The notes below the pieces were generated by a model, which was not told where the DNA came from, did not search any database, and saw nothing but the letters and a program-made list of their open reading frames with translations. The position numbers were made by a program, and so were the translations under genes. From Diploptera punctata (lineage: Eukaryota > Arthropoda > Insecta > Blattodea > Blaberidae): 64,000 nt of DNA. The stretch spans positions 105,001 through 169,000 of the forward strand of contig JASPKZ010007546.1 of NCBI GenBank assembly GCA_030220185.1. Direction: 5' to 3'. Below are positions 1 through 11,879 of the stretch, in pieces. How positions within the stretch are numbered: the stretch's first letter is position 1; each line of letters starts with the position of its first letter.

Positions 1-264
1 ACAAATAGATAATCGGAATACGACACGATGTTATTCGTCTACCGGAACTTTCAGAGATTGTTCATGCATGTTAGCTGAATGTTTTATATTGGAATCCTAT
101 AGTACCCGTCGGGTATCGCAGTGTTGCGTGGGAAACGTGTTTAATATTAAAACTGTTTGAACTTGATATACATTTATACAGAATGTCAAGGAAATATTTT
201 AAAATATCGAGATAATGTTTAGGCAATCCGTTTTTTATATGTTACTAATTGTATAAGAATCCCA

Positions 265-600
265 CGCCGTAGCCGAGTGGTTAAGGTAAAGAGCCTTGGC
301 GCAGAGCTACGGTTCTTGTGCTTGTTCAGGTCTCCATGGGGGAAGACATTTTCTCATGGAGTTTCAATCAGTATGGGACCGGTGCCCACCCAGAAGTTGA
401 GTAGCTACAATAATTAACGGCTCCAGGTTGAGAAAATCAGCTATAACGGCTGGGGACCCGACATGCTGATCATATGTCACCTCTACACTGGCTGGATGAT
501 CGTCTACCTCTGTGATTAACACATGTGGATGTGAGAACAGCAGCCGGTTGGTAGGCCAAGGGCCTTTTAAGCCTGTTGCGCCAAGGAGTTTCCTTTAGTT
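265..600 (+). mobile_element. tRNA-headed SINE-like element
   Basis: A Leu/Ser-tRNA-like head (GCCGTAGCCGAGTGG, then GGTTAAGG) starts at about 265 and is followed by a roughly 250-base unrelated body ending near ccttttaagcctgttgcgcc. The head carries an A-box-like segment; the B box is weak (cttgttcaggtctcc). I did not find a clear target-site duplication. No coding capacity. A tRNA-derived SINE is the best reading; the family is not shared with the other SINEs in this window. Confidence 0.5.
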
Positions 601-724
601 TTTTGAATTGTGTAACATGTGAAACATTTCTTGTATAAGTTGTGATTAAAATCAAGAGAGATACGACTTTAATGTACGCCTGAACAAAACTATTTTCAAA
701 GCAGGATGGTAAAATTGCTTTTTC

Positions 725-1740
725 TTTAATATATAAAAATGAATGTTTGTTTGTTTTTTGCTTGTTTGTTCGTACTTTATGCGCGGCCATACTGTTGATC
801 CGATTGTGATGGGGTTCTTGCAAAATGTTCAGGAGATTCCCGGGACGAACGTAGGCTATTAGAGAGTTGAGGTACTCAACTCCTACACCCTTAAAAAACA
901 TCATTTGTAGTGAAAAACGTGAAAAAGTAATTTTTTTGCCCTTAAATGGCTTACGCTGCCTAAACCATAACAAATAGCTACACAAAATTAATATACGCAA
1001 AATTGAATATGTCAAAAAAAAACTCTACAAAAAAGTCCGCGACAGCATATGTTTATCTTTTACAGATAACACGCAATAGCCATTTTTGTCTTTTATTGAT
1101 GCCAAGGAGATCGGGATAAGTAGATTCCCGGACAAGCATGTGCTGCCATACCATTCATCTGATTGTCATGGGGCTTTTTGCAAAATGTTCAGGATTTTCT
1201 CGGGAAGGTTATATGTTATTAGAGAGTTTTAATGCTCAAGCCCTTCACCCTTAAAAAAATCACCTTCTCTAGTGAAAAAAAATTCGCTTTTTGTAAAGTT
1301 AAATGGCTTACGCTGCCTAAACCATAACAAATACATAAAATTATTGTACACAGAATTGAATATCTAAAAAAAAAAAAAAAACTCTGCAGAAAAGTTCGGA
1401 ACAGCAAATGTTTATCTTTTAAGGATAACTCAGAATAACCATTTTTATCTTTCATTAATACCAAGAAGAACGGGATAAGTAGATTCACGGGCAAGCATAG
1501 CAGCGCACGGCGGGTATTCATTTATGGATAACTCAAAATGACGAATTTTGTTTTTCAGCTTATTTATACCAAGTACATCGGAATGCGTAGATTCCCGGGC
1601 AACGCCGGGTAATCAGCACGGGGTACCTAAAAATAATAACGATATAAATTTATATTTACTTTTCCTTTTAGTTTTTGAACTAAATGCAAAACATATAATC
1701 ATTTATTTAGGTGTAGGACCGCAATCTGGGTATTAGCTAG
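725..1740 (+). mobile_element. non-coding repeat with internal duplication, Helitron/Helentron-like ends
   Basis: The segment opens with aaaatgaatgtttgtttg and closes with tcccgggcaacgccgggtaatcagc, an end type seen on many dispersed non-coding insect repeats. Inside, a unit of roughly 360 bases is repeated: gatgggg..ttgcaaaatgttcaggag near 810 recurs near 1167, and cttacgctgcctaaaccataac occurs near 949 and 1307. A third partial copy (ggataactcaaaatgacg) lies near 1526. It has no long ORF. Assignment to Helitron-like elements rests only on the end motif and is uncertain. Confidence 0.4.
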
Positions 1741-1779
1741 TAGGCTATATTTTATATTACTTTACAACATCTTTCTCAT

Positions 1780-2408
1780 AAGCTAATGCCACGAGTGATT
1801 TCCAAATTATCGATAAATTTACGACTCACGAAGTGAGGAGTGAATTTATCTAGAAATTTGGAAATCAAGAGTGGCATTTGTTAGGACTATTTAACGAATA
1901 CAATTAAACTCTTTACTAAAATTTAATTATTTGAATATAGTTACCGGTGTTTTAAAATATTTATACAGTTAATGTAAACGGCGATGTTTGAAAACAAATT
2001 AGAAATGTGAGGTTATGTATATTCACTGCAACTCGATCATATTATTTATTGCCAAATAGGATCGCAATATTGTAAGAATGCACTCTAGTGGAGAAATAAT
2101 GAAACATATCAAACTATTATAATGAACATTATAGGTTAATCATTTATATGTTGAATAAACAACTCAGTAAAATCACTGAATCTATTAATTATTTGCTATA
2201 TTCAATGTATTTGTTGGAGAAAAATAATGGTCTAACCTGTTCAGAATATTAAAAAAGAAGGCGCTTTCTTTATCACAAAAGCAGGAGCTGATAAAGATAA
2301 ATCGATAAAGAACGAGGTGAAACACGACTGTCATTGGTGTAAAACAGAATTCATTGAAACGTGATTGGTCATTGACTATCATTTGCGACATGAGATAAAT
2401 AGTCAAAA
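1780..2408 (+). mobile_element. MITE family M, copy 1
   Basis: Non-coding element that recurs in reverse orientation at about 10165-10912 and 11880-12632. One end is an imperfect hairpin: tgccacgagtgatttccaaa at 1787 pairs with tttggaaatcaagagtggca near 1857-1880. Shared internal landmarks include ggatcgcaatattgtaagaatgcac, caaatgggag-type sequence at the far end, and gtgaaacacgactgt. Three copies at this similarity make it a dispersed non-autonomous element, probably a DNA-transposon derivative. No transposase is visible. Confidence 0.6.
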
Positions 2409-2489
2409 TAAATATACCAGTATTTTTATATTTATTGTTATTTATGATAATTGTTATTGTTACTATAATAATAATAATAATTATTATTA

Positions 2490-2935
2490 TTATATTATTA
2501 TAGATAGATCATCGGTTGATAAATGTCTTTGACATCGTCCGATTCCTAATAGCCAATTTTGTCGGTCCATCCAATCTCCTGGTTTTAGATGTTTCTCCTT
2601 CATGTATAAACATATTCTCTGACTCCAGAAGGTTTTAGGTCTTCCTCTGCCTCGTCTTTCCTCAGGTTTCAATTCCAAAACAGATTTAGGTAGTCGATCC
2701 TCTTCCATTCGCTGGACATGTCCGTACTATCTTAATTGATGACTTTTAATATAATCTAAAATAGTGTCTTCAATCTTCATTTTCTTCCTTATGACAGTTT
2801 TCCTAATTTTTTCTCTTCTTGAAATTCTTGCTGCCCTTCTTATAAAATCCATTTCCGTTGCCAAAAGATACTTATTTGTTTTTGTTGTTAATGGCCAAAG
2901 TTCTGCTCCATAAGTAATGATGTTTTAATAATTGT
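2490..2935 (-). pseudogene. LINE-D reverse transcriptase C-terminal relic
   Basis: On the minus strand the conceptual protein carries ITYGAELWPL, then ATEMDFIRRAARIS, YGHVQRMEEDRLPK and RGRGRPKTFW. This is the usual order at the C-terminus of one arthropod non-LTR RT type (TYGxExW, AEMxFLRR, GHVxRM, GRPxxRW). At least one stop falls before YGHVQRM. The 3' end abuts an AT-rich (ATT)n stretch at 2455-2500. Only the region after the RT palm survives. The same 3' end occurs at 52842-52935. Confidence 0.75.
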
Positions 2936-3009
2936 ATGATATATATTCATTTTATTTTGATTACTTATGTTTTTATCCTACAATATTCCATTGAGGCAAG
3001 CAATTGTAA

Positions 3010-3010
<1 letters not shown>

Positions 3011-3096
<86 letters not shown>
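3011..3096. repeat. (TTA)n microsatellite
   Basis: About 28 uninterrupted TTA units. It creates spurious poly-Leu and poly-Tyr open frames on the plus strand, which are not genes. Confidence 0.97.
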
Positions 3097-3099
3097 GCA

Positions 3100-3730
3100 G
3101 TCGACTCATCAGTTGGGAGTGTACAGTTGATAATAAAAACTTTTCAATAAAATTATCATGATTATCGAAAATCACTGCATTATTTAAAAATCATTTTAGA
3201 AACGCAAATGTACAAATATTTAAGTAGTGTATTACACCAGTATTCCTGTGCGATACTGTTCATTAAAAAAAAGTAATTTTTTTTCTCTAGCAGTAGGCAT
3301 GTATTTTAAAATATTAAAGACGATTTTATTTCGTACAAAGTTTTGTGCGTTATATGTCCACCTAATGGAAAATTATGAATTACAAAAGTTGGTGATTACG
3401 CTTGGTAGCACATTAAATCGAGGCGTTTTTTTTTTTCTTTCATAGCTGAATACTTGGAAACTAAAAACACTCGCTTGTTCCATCCACCATATTAGCTTGA
3501 AATGAACATTAAATTTGGAAACAAGCATCCCTATGCACGGTAAGCAATTACATAAAAAGTATCCACTGTGGTGGACAGAATCCTCTCTATAATACTGTAG
3601 AATATTCAAGCTCATTTAATTCAGTAAATCTTCTAAATTACTTCCTTTACAGTACTGAGTACTTTCTTAGTCGATCTAATACGTAATCATAAGTTATAGA
3701 TTTATTCTTTGCAGGCATATTTTATATATA
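3100..3730. other. unassigned AT-rich sequence
   Basis: No convincing ORF, RNA or recognised repeat. Contains short homopolymer runs (T run near 3428). I see nothing supportable here. Confidence 0.5.
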
Positions 3731-3732
3731 AC

Positions 3733-4210
3733 TAGAAGTCCCGGCCACGCGTTACTGTGGCTAAGGTATACGTTAAAAATTTAAATTAAGTTGCTGTCTT
3801 TCAACCAGATTACTTAAAACTAATACTTACACACGAAATTAATAATATTGAAAATAAAATAAACACTAAACACACTTAAATTATGAAATAATCAATATTT
3901 GTAATTCAGTTGAAATTCGCGGTTGCAACAAAAAGCACAGCCATCTGGATCTCTCTAATATCAAACTAATATTAAACACGGATTAAATACCACTGTTGTT
4001 ATAATTACATATAGTTATAAAACATTTGTGATTCATCAAGTTACTTGCAATTTTACAATAAAATTAATACTACTGTAGAATTTTCGGATATGATGTTAAT
4101 TCTTGTAAGCTTTTTCGTAATTGTTAAAATTTATACACGATACATAGAAACGTAATATACAATCCTTAGAAAGTTCGGCCAGGCGATAAACTAATTATGT
4201 TTCAAGAAAA
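3733..4210 (-). mobile_element. possible dispersed repeat with ctagaagtcccggc end
   Basis: The segment starts with actagaagtcccggccacg, a minus-strand end reminiscent of the cgccgggtaatcagctagt-type ends of dispersed insect repeats and of the element at 725-1740. The rest is AT-rich and non-coding up to the LINE at 4250. Weak call based on one terminal motif. Confidence 0.25.
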
Positions 4211-4724
4211 CTTACTTACTTAATACTTACTTAATACAAGCTTTCCACTTTACAGCAGTTTGACCTTGATTCCTGCTTTCCAGAGATTCCTATCTTCCCA
4301 TTGTCCATCTTCCATACCCCTCTTCATCATGGCATCATATATTCCCTCATACCATGCTCTTCTACTTCTCCCCCCCCTGTTCCTTCTTCCTGGTACCATC
4401 CAATCCGACACCTGTTTAGGCCACTGGTCTTCCGACATCCGTTGTACATGTCCATGCCACTGTAGAGCTCTCTTTGTTATCCTATCGATAACAGTTACTT
4501 GTGCATCCATTTCTTGTCTGATATATGTATTTCGAACATGTTGTAGCCTGGATATTCTCATACTTCTCCGTAATCCATCCATTTCTGTCGCCAAGGTTAT
4601 TTTCTGCATCCTTTCATTTATTGGCCAGCTTATTGATCCATATGTGAGTATACTTTCTATTATAGTCTGTATAATCTCTTTTTTTGTTTTTCTGGTCAAA
4701 TATCTATTCCATAAAAGACCATTC

Positions 4725-5032
4725 GGGGCACGCCGTAGCGTAGTGGTTAAGGCACTTAGCTACAAGCCGGAGGGTCTAGGGTTCAAGTCCCGTTGGGGTC
4801 AGGATTTTTAAACTGACCCAAACCTTCTGGCGGCAGTATGGCCCTGGGGTCGACTCAGACTCTAACTGAAATGAGTACCAGACGCTTGTTCTGGGGTAAA
4901 GGCGGCTGTCACGCAGGGCTGACAACCCGGCTGACATAAAGTGCCGATTGTCTAGAAAAAGTGGGATCCTTAACCTCCTACTACCCCAAGGGCCTCCTGA
5001 GGCCTGTTGTGGGATCACTTTACCTTTACTTT
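4725..5032 (+). mobile_element. SINE-2, full-length copy
   Basis: tRNA-derived SINE of 308 bases. The head is CGCCGTAGCGTAGTGGTTAAGG (A box) with GGGTTCAAGTCCC (B box), followed by a body with ctggggtcgactcag and an end reading gggatcactttacctttact. It is flanked by a 12-bp perfect direct repeat aaaagaccattc at 4713-4724 and 5033-5044, so the borders are exact. It sits inside the LINE-C relic. A second copy lies at 36041-36344. Confidence 0.9.
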
Positions 5033-5128
5033 AAAAGACCATTCAGGGATCTAATCGCCTTCCTTGCACAATTTACTCTGTTGATAATATATTTTTCACA
5101 AGTACCAAATTTATCTATTATAGATCCA

Positions 5129-5754
5129 TCATCATCATCATAGTACATTCACGAATTTAGGCCATTTGTTGACCTGCTTTGGCCTCAAGAAAACACCATC
5201 CAGAAGTCTTTTGAGTGGACGTCCTGGTCTTCTTCTTCCTGCAGGTTGATATCTTAACATTAGTTTGGGTATTCTGTGATCTTCCATTCGATGAACATGT
5301 TGTATCCATCTTGACTTATAATCAGAAATTTTGTTTTCTAAAGATTCCATATGTAATTCTTCTAAGATGTCTTCATTTTTTTTGTGATCTAGTAGTGTGT
5401 ATCCTGCAGTCCTCCGAAGATATCTCATTTCAGCAGATCTAAGTCTCTGTATATCCTTCTGTTTCAACGTCCATACTTCGCTACCATACAAAAGAGTTGG
5501 AAGAGCCAGTGTTTTATACACTTTCAGTCTTGAATGCTTTTGGACTAACTGTGGCTTGAAGATAGAATTTATTAACCCTAAAATTCTAAAAATTTAGATA
5601 TTTTTGCATTTACATCCTTTTCTTCTTCATATGAGATATTGCATCCTAGATATGTAAAATTATTCACCTGCTCCAAAATTTTATTGTCCAGTACAATTTT
5701 ACTTCTGACAGGATCTACACCTTGAAATGCCATAATTTTTGTTTTTTCTGTGGA
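5129..5754 (-). mobile_element. LINE-B fragment inserted in LINE-C
   Basis: 5'-truncated LINE-B copy of 626 bases on the minus strand. The protein reads KTKIMAFQGVDPVRSKIV, then FTYLGCNISYEEEKDVN, LALPTLLYGSEVWTLKQKD, MRYLRRTAGYTLLDHKK, WIQHVHRMEDHRIPKLML and RRRPGRPLKRL. The 3' tail is (GAT)n, seen as atcatcatcatc at 5128. A 13-bp direct repeat tattatagatcca at 5116-5128 and 5755-5767 marks the insertion. Its 5' end happens to fuse in frame to LINE-C, giving a chimeric open frame at 5578-5913. Confidence 0.88.
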
Positions 5755-6502
5755 TATTATAGATCCAAGATATTTAAATTCTTCAACACGTTTAATTATC
5801 ATATTATTTATTTGCAGGTCTTCTGAATTTGCTCCGATTACCATATATTCTGTTTTAATATAATTTATCTTCAGTCCACCTACCTCAAATGCATCGACCA
5901 ACTTTCTAATCATATATTCTATATCTTATTTATCTTGTCCTATTATAATCTGGCCATAAATTGTGCAGTAAATGACCCTTAATGTTGATTCCCATTTCCC
6001 TACATGACTTATTCCATTTCATTAATATATCTTCTAAATATATCTTGAACAATGTTGGTGACATCCCGCATACTTGTCTTAATCCTTTTGTTATATCAAA
6101 TTCTGAGGATACTCTATTTCCAACCTTAATACTTGCTTTACAATCATATATTCTTTTTATAAAACCCATGCCCGGATATTCATTGTATAGGATCTCTAGG
6201 GCGTCAAAGTTCCGTCCTTGTGTTTTTTGTTTTCTAATACGTAGTTATGCAACCCATTATCCATCAGCGTAAGGTGGGTTGATCAACTGTGGCTTGACTT
6301 TTTCACGTATTTGCTACATTTTTCCATAAGTCATGGTTCGCATCCTGAGTGGGTAGTTTGTTACCAGTGCAGTCATATTGTATATATTAGTTTATGTTGA
6401 TTACCAGTACACGTATTGAAATGACCGATATGCTGATTGCATACAAAAAATTGATGGCAACGGCAGAGCTGTTGTAAGATTGTATGCGGAAATATTCCCG
6501 AT

Positions 6503-7154
6503 GAATCAATTAAGACTCTATTATAATCTCAAAGTCTCAACTTCAAGAACTAAAATTATGGCTTTTCAGGGCAAAGTGCCAATCAGAGCAAAAATAGTAA
6601 TCAATAATGAAATAATAGAACATATAGCACATTTTAACTGTCTTGATTCAGATATAACATATAACTACGATTGGGGTATACATAATAAATTAAACCGATA
6701 TCAAATGATGTGTGGCACCATAAGAAGAACCCTCCGAAAGACTCGAAGAGAAACTCAGCTCAGGTATTATAAAATTATGGCTGTTCCTGTTCTTTTATAT
6801 GGATCTGAATCTTGGGTACTTACAAAAAAAGATATCTCACACATTCAAGCCACTGAAATGAAAGATTTTAGATCCGTAAAAGGATATACACGCATGGATA
6901 GATTACACAATGAATCAATAAGAAATGAACTGGGGATATTTTCAATAGTCGATAAACTAGAAGAGCACAAATACCAATGGAAAGAACATTTAGGCAGAAT
7001 GGACAATATAAGATAACCAAAAAGATCAACACCTACAAACCACATGAAAAAAATATATTTGGGACGGCCAAGGAAACGATGGACTTCAGACCGGAACAGG
7101 TCATATTGACCTAATTCTGAAAGGGAAGAAGAAGAAGAAGAAGAAGAAGAAGAA
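6503..7154 (+). pseudogene. LINE-B reverse transcriptase C-terminal relic
   Basis: Plus-strand fragment with TKIMAFQGKVPIRAKIV, TIRRTLRKTRRETQLR, PVLLYGSESWVLTKKD and YQWKEHLGRMDN, ending just after GRPRKRWTSDRNRS. It ends in a (GAA)n tail at 7122-7157. A roughly 14-bp imperfect repeat (gaaatattcccgat near 6488, gaaaatattccccaat near 7155) probably is the target duplication. 5'-truncated; no palm motif remains. Confidence 0.78.
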
Positions 7155-7164
7155 GAAAATATTC

Positions 7165-8405
7165 CCCAATATAAATATTCCGCCCCATTCAACTTCACAA
7201 CAATTGAAAGAAGATTAAGTGAAACTGGAAATTCGCAAGTAGGTGCCATATTTTCCACATAGAGTTTTTCCACAGTTGTAGCTTGTACGAGTATATAATT
7301 GGAAACCAGGTTGAGATGGCGCACATTTTAAAATAATTACTTTCAGCCGTTTTATTTTTGAATACACATTAAGATTTATCTAGTAATAATTTCTCCAATT
7401 ATCAACTTTCACTACATTTATTTCTGAAAGGAATTGTTCCTGTAAGGCAATATCGTATTTTTTTACATTTTTAGAACCATTCTGTCCTCGGAATAAACTT
7501 CTTGGGATTCCATAAATTGTGCAGCCTCCCATATCCCAATTTCGTCAGCTGAGTTGAGTAATATTGCTTTCTGAATTTTTTTTTTCAATGAGCTGTAAGT
7601 TGGACTCCACGTTTTCTCTTTTACCTTCTAGGCATAATTTATATTTCAGTTTAGAATTTTAGAATAAAAATTGAAATTAATAACAATATATTATTACATG
7701 TAAAAATTACTCTATATCACTTTCTTTAACATTAAAATCATTGTAATACTGTAATATTTTAAGTAAAATATTGATACTATCAGTATAAATGAACTGGTAT
7801 GAAAATTCGTTAATAATTTATGTTTAATAATAATCTCTTTAATATTCGTAATGCAGACAAATGCCTGTGTTTTCCGCGACTTCAAACAGCGCTACATCAC
7901 TATGAGAACAGGAAGAACAGGTATTAGCAGGAGAGGACTATAAATACCGAGAACTGTTTGTGTAATGGTAGTATATTCATTTTTCACAGGAATTAAAAAT
8001 GTTCTATGCCATTAGTTATTTTTTTATTTTTCTACTCTCTACATTCTAAATTTAATTCGTTTAATCTAGGATATATCAACATATATTGTAGATAATAACT
8101 ATATGGTAGATATACCACGTAATCATTCATGTTCATTATAATTTAGATAGAAGACAATTTTTTGTATTTTTTCTAAACTGGTTGATTGGTAGAAAAGACC
8201 TCTACTGTGCTAAGTAAAATAAAACTATTATTACTATAGCGCTGCTCACTATAGCTATAGTTCATACCGTCGGTGCTATTCATCCATAAATACATGTTCA
8301 CTGGTTACGGCATTGTAGAATACTCAAATTTAGGCAGACGAAATTCCTCTTATGCAAATTATTATAAGAAACACAAGTGAACAATATAATCATATTATAC
8401 TTTTA
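7165..8405. other. unassigned AT-rich sequence
   Basis: About 1.2 kb without a supportable gene. Only short random ORFs and AT-rich non-coding sequence are visible. Confidence 0.5.
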
Positions 8406-9870
8406 TATTCCATTATTTTGCAGACGTAGTTGAATTAGAGATGCAAGAAATGATAGAAATATTAAAGAAATGTAAAAATTAAAAAGCAAGACAATATAAA
8501 CATAGAATTGATAAAAAATGCCCCAAAGAATTTTCAAGAAAGATTATTAAAATTCTATAACAAGTGCTGGAAACAAAATACAATACCAGAAGAATGGAAA
8601 ATTGGAAAAATAAACTCAATATTTGAAAAAGGCGATAAAACAAAGCCAGATAAACTAAAGAGGCATAAACTTACTATGTGCAGCACACAAAATATATGCA
8701 AAAATGATCAACCAAAGATTAACAACTATTGTAGACGCAATAATATCAGAAGAACAGACAGGTTTTTGGAAAGGAAGAAGCTGTACAGATAACGTATTCA
8801 CTTTAAAACAAATAATAGAGAAACGAAGAGAATTCAACTTAGAGACGAAAATCCTCTTTATAGATTGTATAAGAAGGCCTATGATAAAGTGTCTAGACCA
8901 AAATTATGGAACATATTAAGTGAAAAAGGAATTCCACTACACTTGTTAGCAGTAATTAAGAAATTGTATGAGAAAACAAAAATAAAAATAAATCAAAGGG
9001 GACCAATGCATATAACAGGAGGAGTTAGACAAAGTTATCCACTATCAACCACTCTTTTTAACATTTATTTTGACGACATGATAAGATCATGGAAGCAAAT
9101 GACGACTGGGAGAATTATCTTAGGAAATATAGTAATAAAAACAGTAGCCTTTGCAGATGACCAGATTTTAATAGCAAAAACAGAGGACGAACTACAAAGA
9201 ATGCTATACAAACTAAATAAAATATAAAAAAATACACCATGGCAAATACCATCAGGAAAATAAAAAACAATGGCCTTCAAGGGCGCTCATCCAGTTCGGA
9301 CAAAGATAATATTAGAAAATAAACCAATACAAAAAGTGGTAAGATATAACTTCTTAGGTTGCGAAATATCATCCACAGCGGAAACAGTTATAAATAACAA
9401 ACTAAATAATTTTAATTATATAACAGGAACATTAAAAAGAACTTTGGAAAATAAAGCCAGGAAAGACTTTTTAATAAAATTGTACAAGACAATGGCAGTG
9501 CCTATTATTACTTATGGATCCGAAACATGGACAGTGACAACACAACAATCTGCCAGAATACAAGCTGCTGAAATTAAATTCCTCAGACCAATAGCAGGAT
9601 ATCAAAGAACAGACAAAAACACAACACAGAAATAAGGCAAAAACTAAAATTAGAGGATTTAAACATAACAATAGTGAAATACAGAACAAACTGGAAAGAA
9701 CACTTGGCAAGGATGACTGAGAATAGAATACCAAAAGCAGCATACAGCTATTCACCACGAGGAAGAATAAGTCTGGGAAGACCAAAGAAAAGATGAAAAC
9801 AGCAGCAATTTGGAGCCGGAACGGTCTAGTAAATAAGCCTAAACCGTTACGAAAAAGAAGAAAAAGATTA
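8406..9870 (+). pseudogene. LINE-B reverse transcriptase, longest copy, with broken frame
   Basis: Plus-strand relic covering most of the RT domain. Order: EEQTGFWKGRSCTDNVF, KAYDKVSRPKLWN (palm A region, after a frameshift near 8880), GGVRQSYPLSTTLFNIYF (motif B), AFADDQILIA (motif C near 9150), then KTMAFKGAHPVRTKI, FLGCEISSTAET and PIITYGSETWTVTTQQ. Several stops and frameshifts (near 8480, 9225 and 9635) make it non-functional. The 3' end reads gagccggaacggtc, matching LINE-B ends elsewhere. Confidence 0.85.
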
Positions 9871-9874
9871 TTTT

Positions 9875-10160
9875 GCATTGTATTTAATATAATATTACAG
9901 CCGAAAAATACAGTACTAAAATCATTACGCCGAGCGAGTTGGATTACATGGTTGCTTTGAGAATCGAATTCAGGAGATACGGAGTTCATACATGGCTTTC
10001 CCCAGTCATAAAGCCAAAGACAGATTTGGCTTTTCATAGCTTCTTGCAGGAAGGACCTAGACCATTTTGTTTTATGAAATTAAACCTTGTTTCTCCACTC
10101 GTACACATATGTTTTGATAATTGAAGGGCTTCAGTCCGGCTTCACTGCTGAGAGTTTAAA
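9875..10160. other. unassigned sequence
   Basis: Nearly 300 bases between LINE-B and the next MITE. I see no supportable feature. Confidence 0.5.
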
Positions 10161-10164
10161 TAAG

Positions 10165-10912
10165 ACTATTTAACTTAAGCCCCAAATGGGAGTCAATAAC
10201 CAATCACATTTCAATTATTTTTTATTTACAACCAATCACAGTCGTGTTTCACCTAAAATTTACCAACTAAAGTTTATCATAAAAAAGAAAGCATCTCCTT
10301 TTTAACATTCTGAATAGGTCATAACATTATTTTGCAGTGACTGACTCTGTAAGAAATACGGCTACCAGATTGTATATATATTGCATGAATGTCAACACGT
10401 AGCGCATGCGGGAGTTAATATAAAGCATTTGTAACAATTGATTATACCACAAAAAAAAAGAAACCATTGTTTGCACTTTCTTAAACGAATTATTTTCCAG
10501 GAAATGACGCAGAAAAATATAATTGACGTATTTACATCATATGACATCAGAAATTAATTAATACCTATAACGTTGGTTATAAATTTCTCCACTAGGGTGC
10601 ATTCTTACAACATTGCGATCTTTTGGCAATATATAATAATATTATCTGGTTGCGGGGATCGAACAAAAGAAGCAAATGAAGCGTACCAATCATTTCTCAT
10701 TTGTTTTCAAACATCGCCGTTTACATTAAATATATAAATATTTTAAAATAACTATAGTTAAATAATGATTTGTGAGTATACAGCTTAATTTTATTCGTTA
10801 AATAGTCGTAACAAATGCTACTCTTGATTTCCAAATTCTCTAGATAAATTCACTGCTCATTTCGTGAGTCGTGAATTTATCGATAATTTGGAAATCGCTC
10901 GTGGCATTACTT
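10165..10912 (-). mobile_element. MITE family M, copy 2
   Basis: Reverse-orientation relative of the element at 1780-2408. Landmarks are ccaaatgggagtcaataacc near 10180, atcacagtcgtgtttcacc near 10225, and the terminal hairpin between gccacgagcgatttcc and actcttgatttccaaattc at about 10815-10905. A longer variant than copy 1. Confidence 0.6.
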
Positions 10913-11051
10913 ATGATAAATCTGTGAGCCGCATTCAAGAAAAATAATTCATGTAGAAGTTCAGAACACGCTAACACAAAACTCTGAAATTCATATAAAT
11001 AGACCGAGCCCAAACTGCGTGAAGCGATTCGTTTAATTACCGCGATCCTTT

Positions 11052-11575
11052 TCTTCTTCTTCTCCTCTTTGTTTTAGGTCTATGACCTGTTCCATCTAGA
11101 ATTAGGAGTCTCTCCATCTCTTTTTTGGTCTTCCAGTGTCCTTCTCCCATCCTCTTGTAACTGATCTCTTGCTAGGCGTACAGTTCTATCTGGTGACATG
11201 CGGGATATATGTAGATTCCATTCAAATCTTCTTTTTTTCCCACACATTCACATATTGCCTGCTTATTCAACTGCCTTCTTATTTCTTCATTTCTAACTTG
11301 ATCTTTCCTTGATTTACGTAAAATCTTCCACAGAATATTCATTTCATTTGTTTTTAAAAATTTGTTTTGTTTTAACAGTATCTGTTCTTGTTACGGAGGC
11401 ATAGGCCATTATTGGACGCATCACTGCTTTATATATTCTTGATTTGGTATCTTTATTTAAGTATTTGTTTTTCCATATGACATCATTCATAAATCCAGCC
11501 ACTCTCACTGCTTTATTAGCTTGATATATGATGATATAGCGACCCATGTCATCATAATCGTCATTTGTTATTATT
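11052..11575 (-). pseudogene. LINE-E reverse transcriptase C-terminal relic
   Basis: Minus-strand fragment with MNDVIWKNKYLNKDTKSRIYK, MRPIMAYASVTRTDTVKTK, then after a frameshift KDQVRNEEIRRQ, RRFEWNLHISRMSPDRTV and RLARDQL. This is a recurrent insect non-LTR C-terminus distinct from LINE-A to D. The 3' end carries a (GAAGAA)-like tail, seen as ttcttcttcttc at 11051. Confidence 0.7.
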
Positions 11576-11879
11576 AAAATTACGTAAATAAGAAAACTTT
11601 TAGTTGACACAATATGAAAAAGACAATAATAGAAACTCACAGCATAATGGATACAGCTAACGATCCTGGAAGTGATATGTCTTGGATTTAAAATTAAATA
11701 AATAAATCAAAAAAATAAAATAAAAGAATACCAATAAAAATAAAAAATCCTTATAAAGTTTTAAATAAAATTAATAGTGTATAAGAAAATATAAAGAAAT
11801 ACCTAATTAGTCTATATTATGCATGCGAAATTCTCTAAATTTGGTGATACACAATAAAATATTTTTTGGTGAGTATTTA

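Larger units (their letters stand above)
4250..6240 (-). pseudogene. LINE-C reverse transcriptase relic, interrupted by SINE-2 and LINE-B
   Basis: Minus-strand non-LTR reverse transcriptase. From the 5' side it has MGFIKRIYDCKASIKVGN and GLRQVCGMSPTLF (RT palm; near 5930-6169). The catalytic FADD box region near 5950 is frameshifted (the LWPDYNRTR reading suggests FADDQIIIGQ in another frame). Next come MVIGANSEDLQINN, EEFKYLGSII, ILTYGSISWPINERMQKI and WHGHVQRMSEDQWPKQ, with GRRNRGGRSRRAWYE at the end. Skipping the two insertions (4725-5032 and 5129-5754, each with a target-site duplication) lets the reading frame run on between them, with segments such as DKFGTCEKYIINRVNCAR. It is otherwise truncated at the 5' end. 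Confidence 0.8.

Noticed and set aside
470..1015. 181-codon minus-strand open frame
   Set aside because: Crosses a SINE-like body and a non-coding repeat, with no family likeness.
2936..3161. Poly-Leu and poly-Tyr open frames
   Set aside because: Produced entirely by the (TTA)n microsatellite at 3011-3096.
5578..5913. Apparent RT protein with two consecutive palm-end blocks
   Set aside because: Explained by LINE-B insertion into LINE-C with a 13-bp target duplication; not a novel protein.
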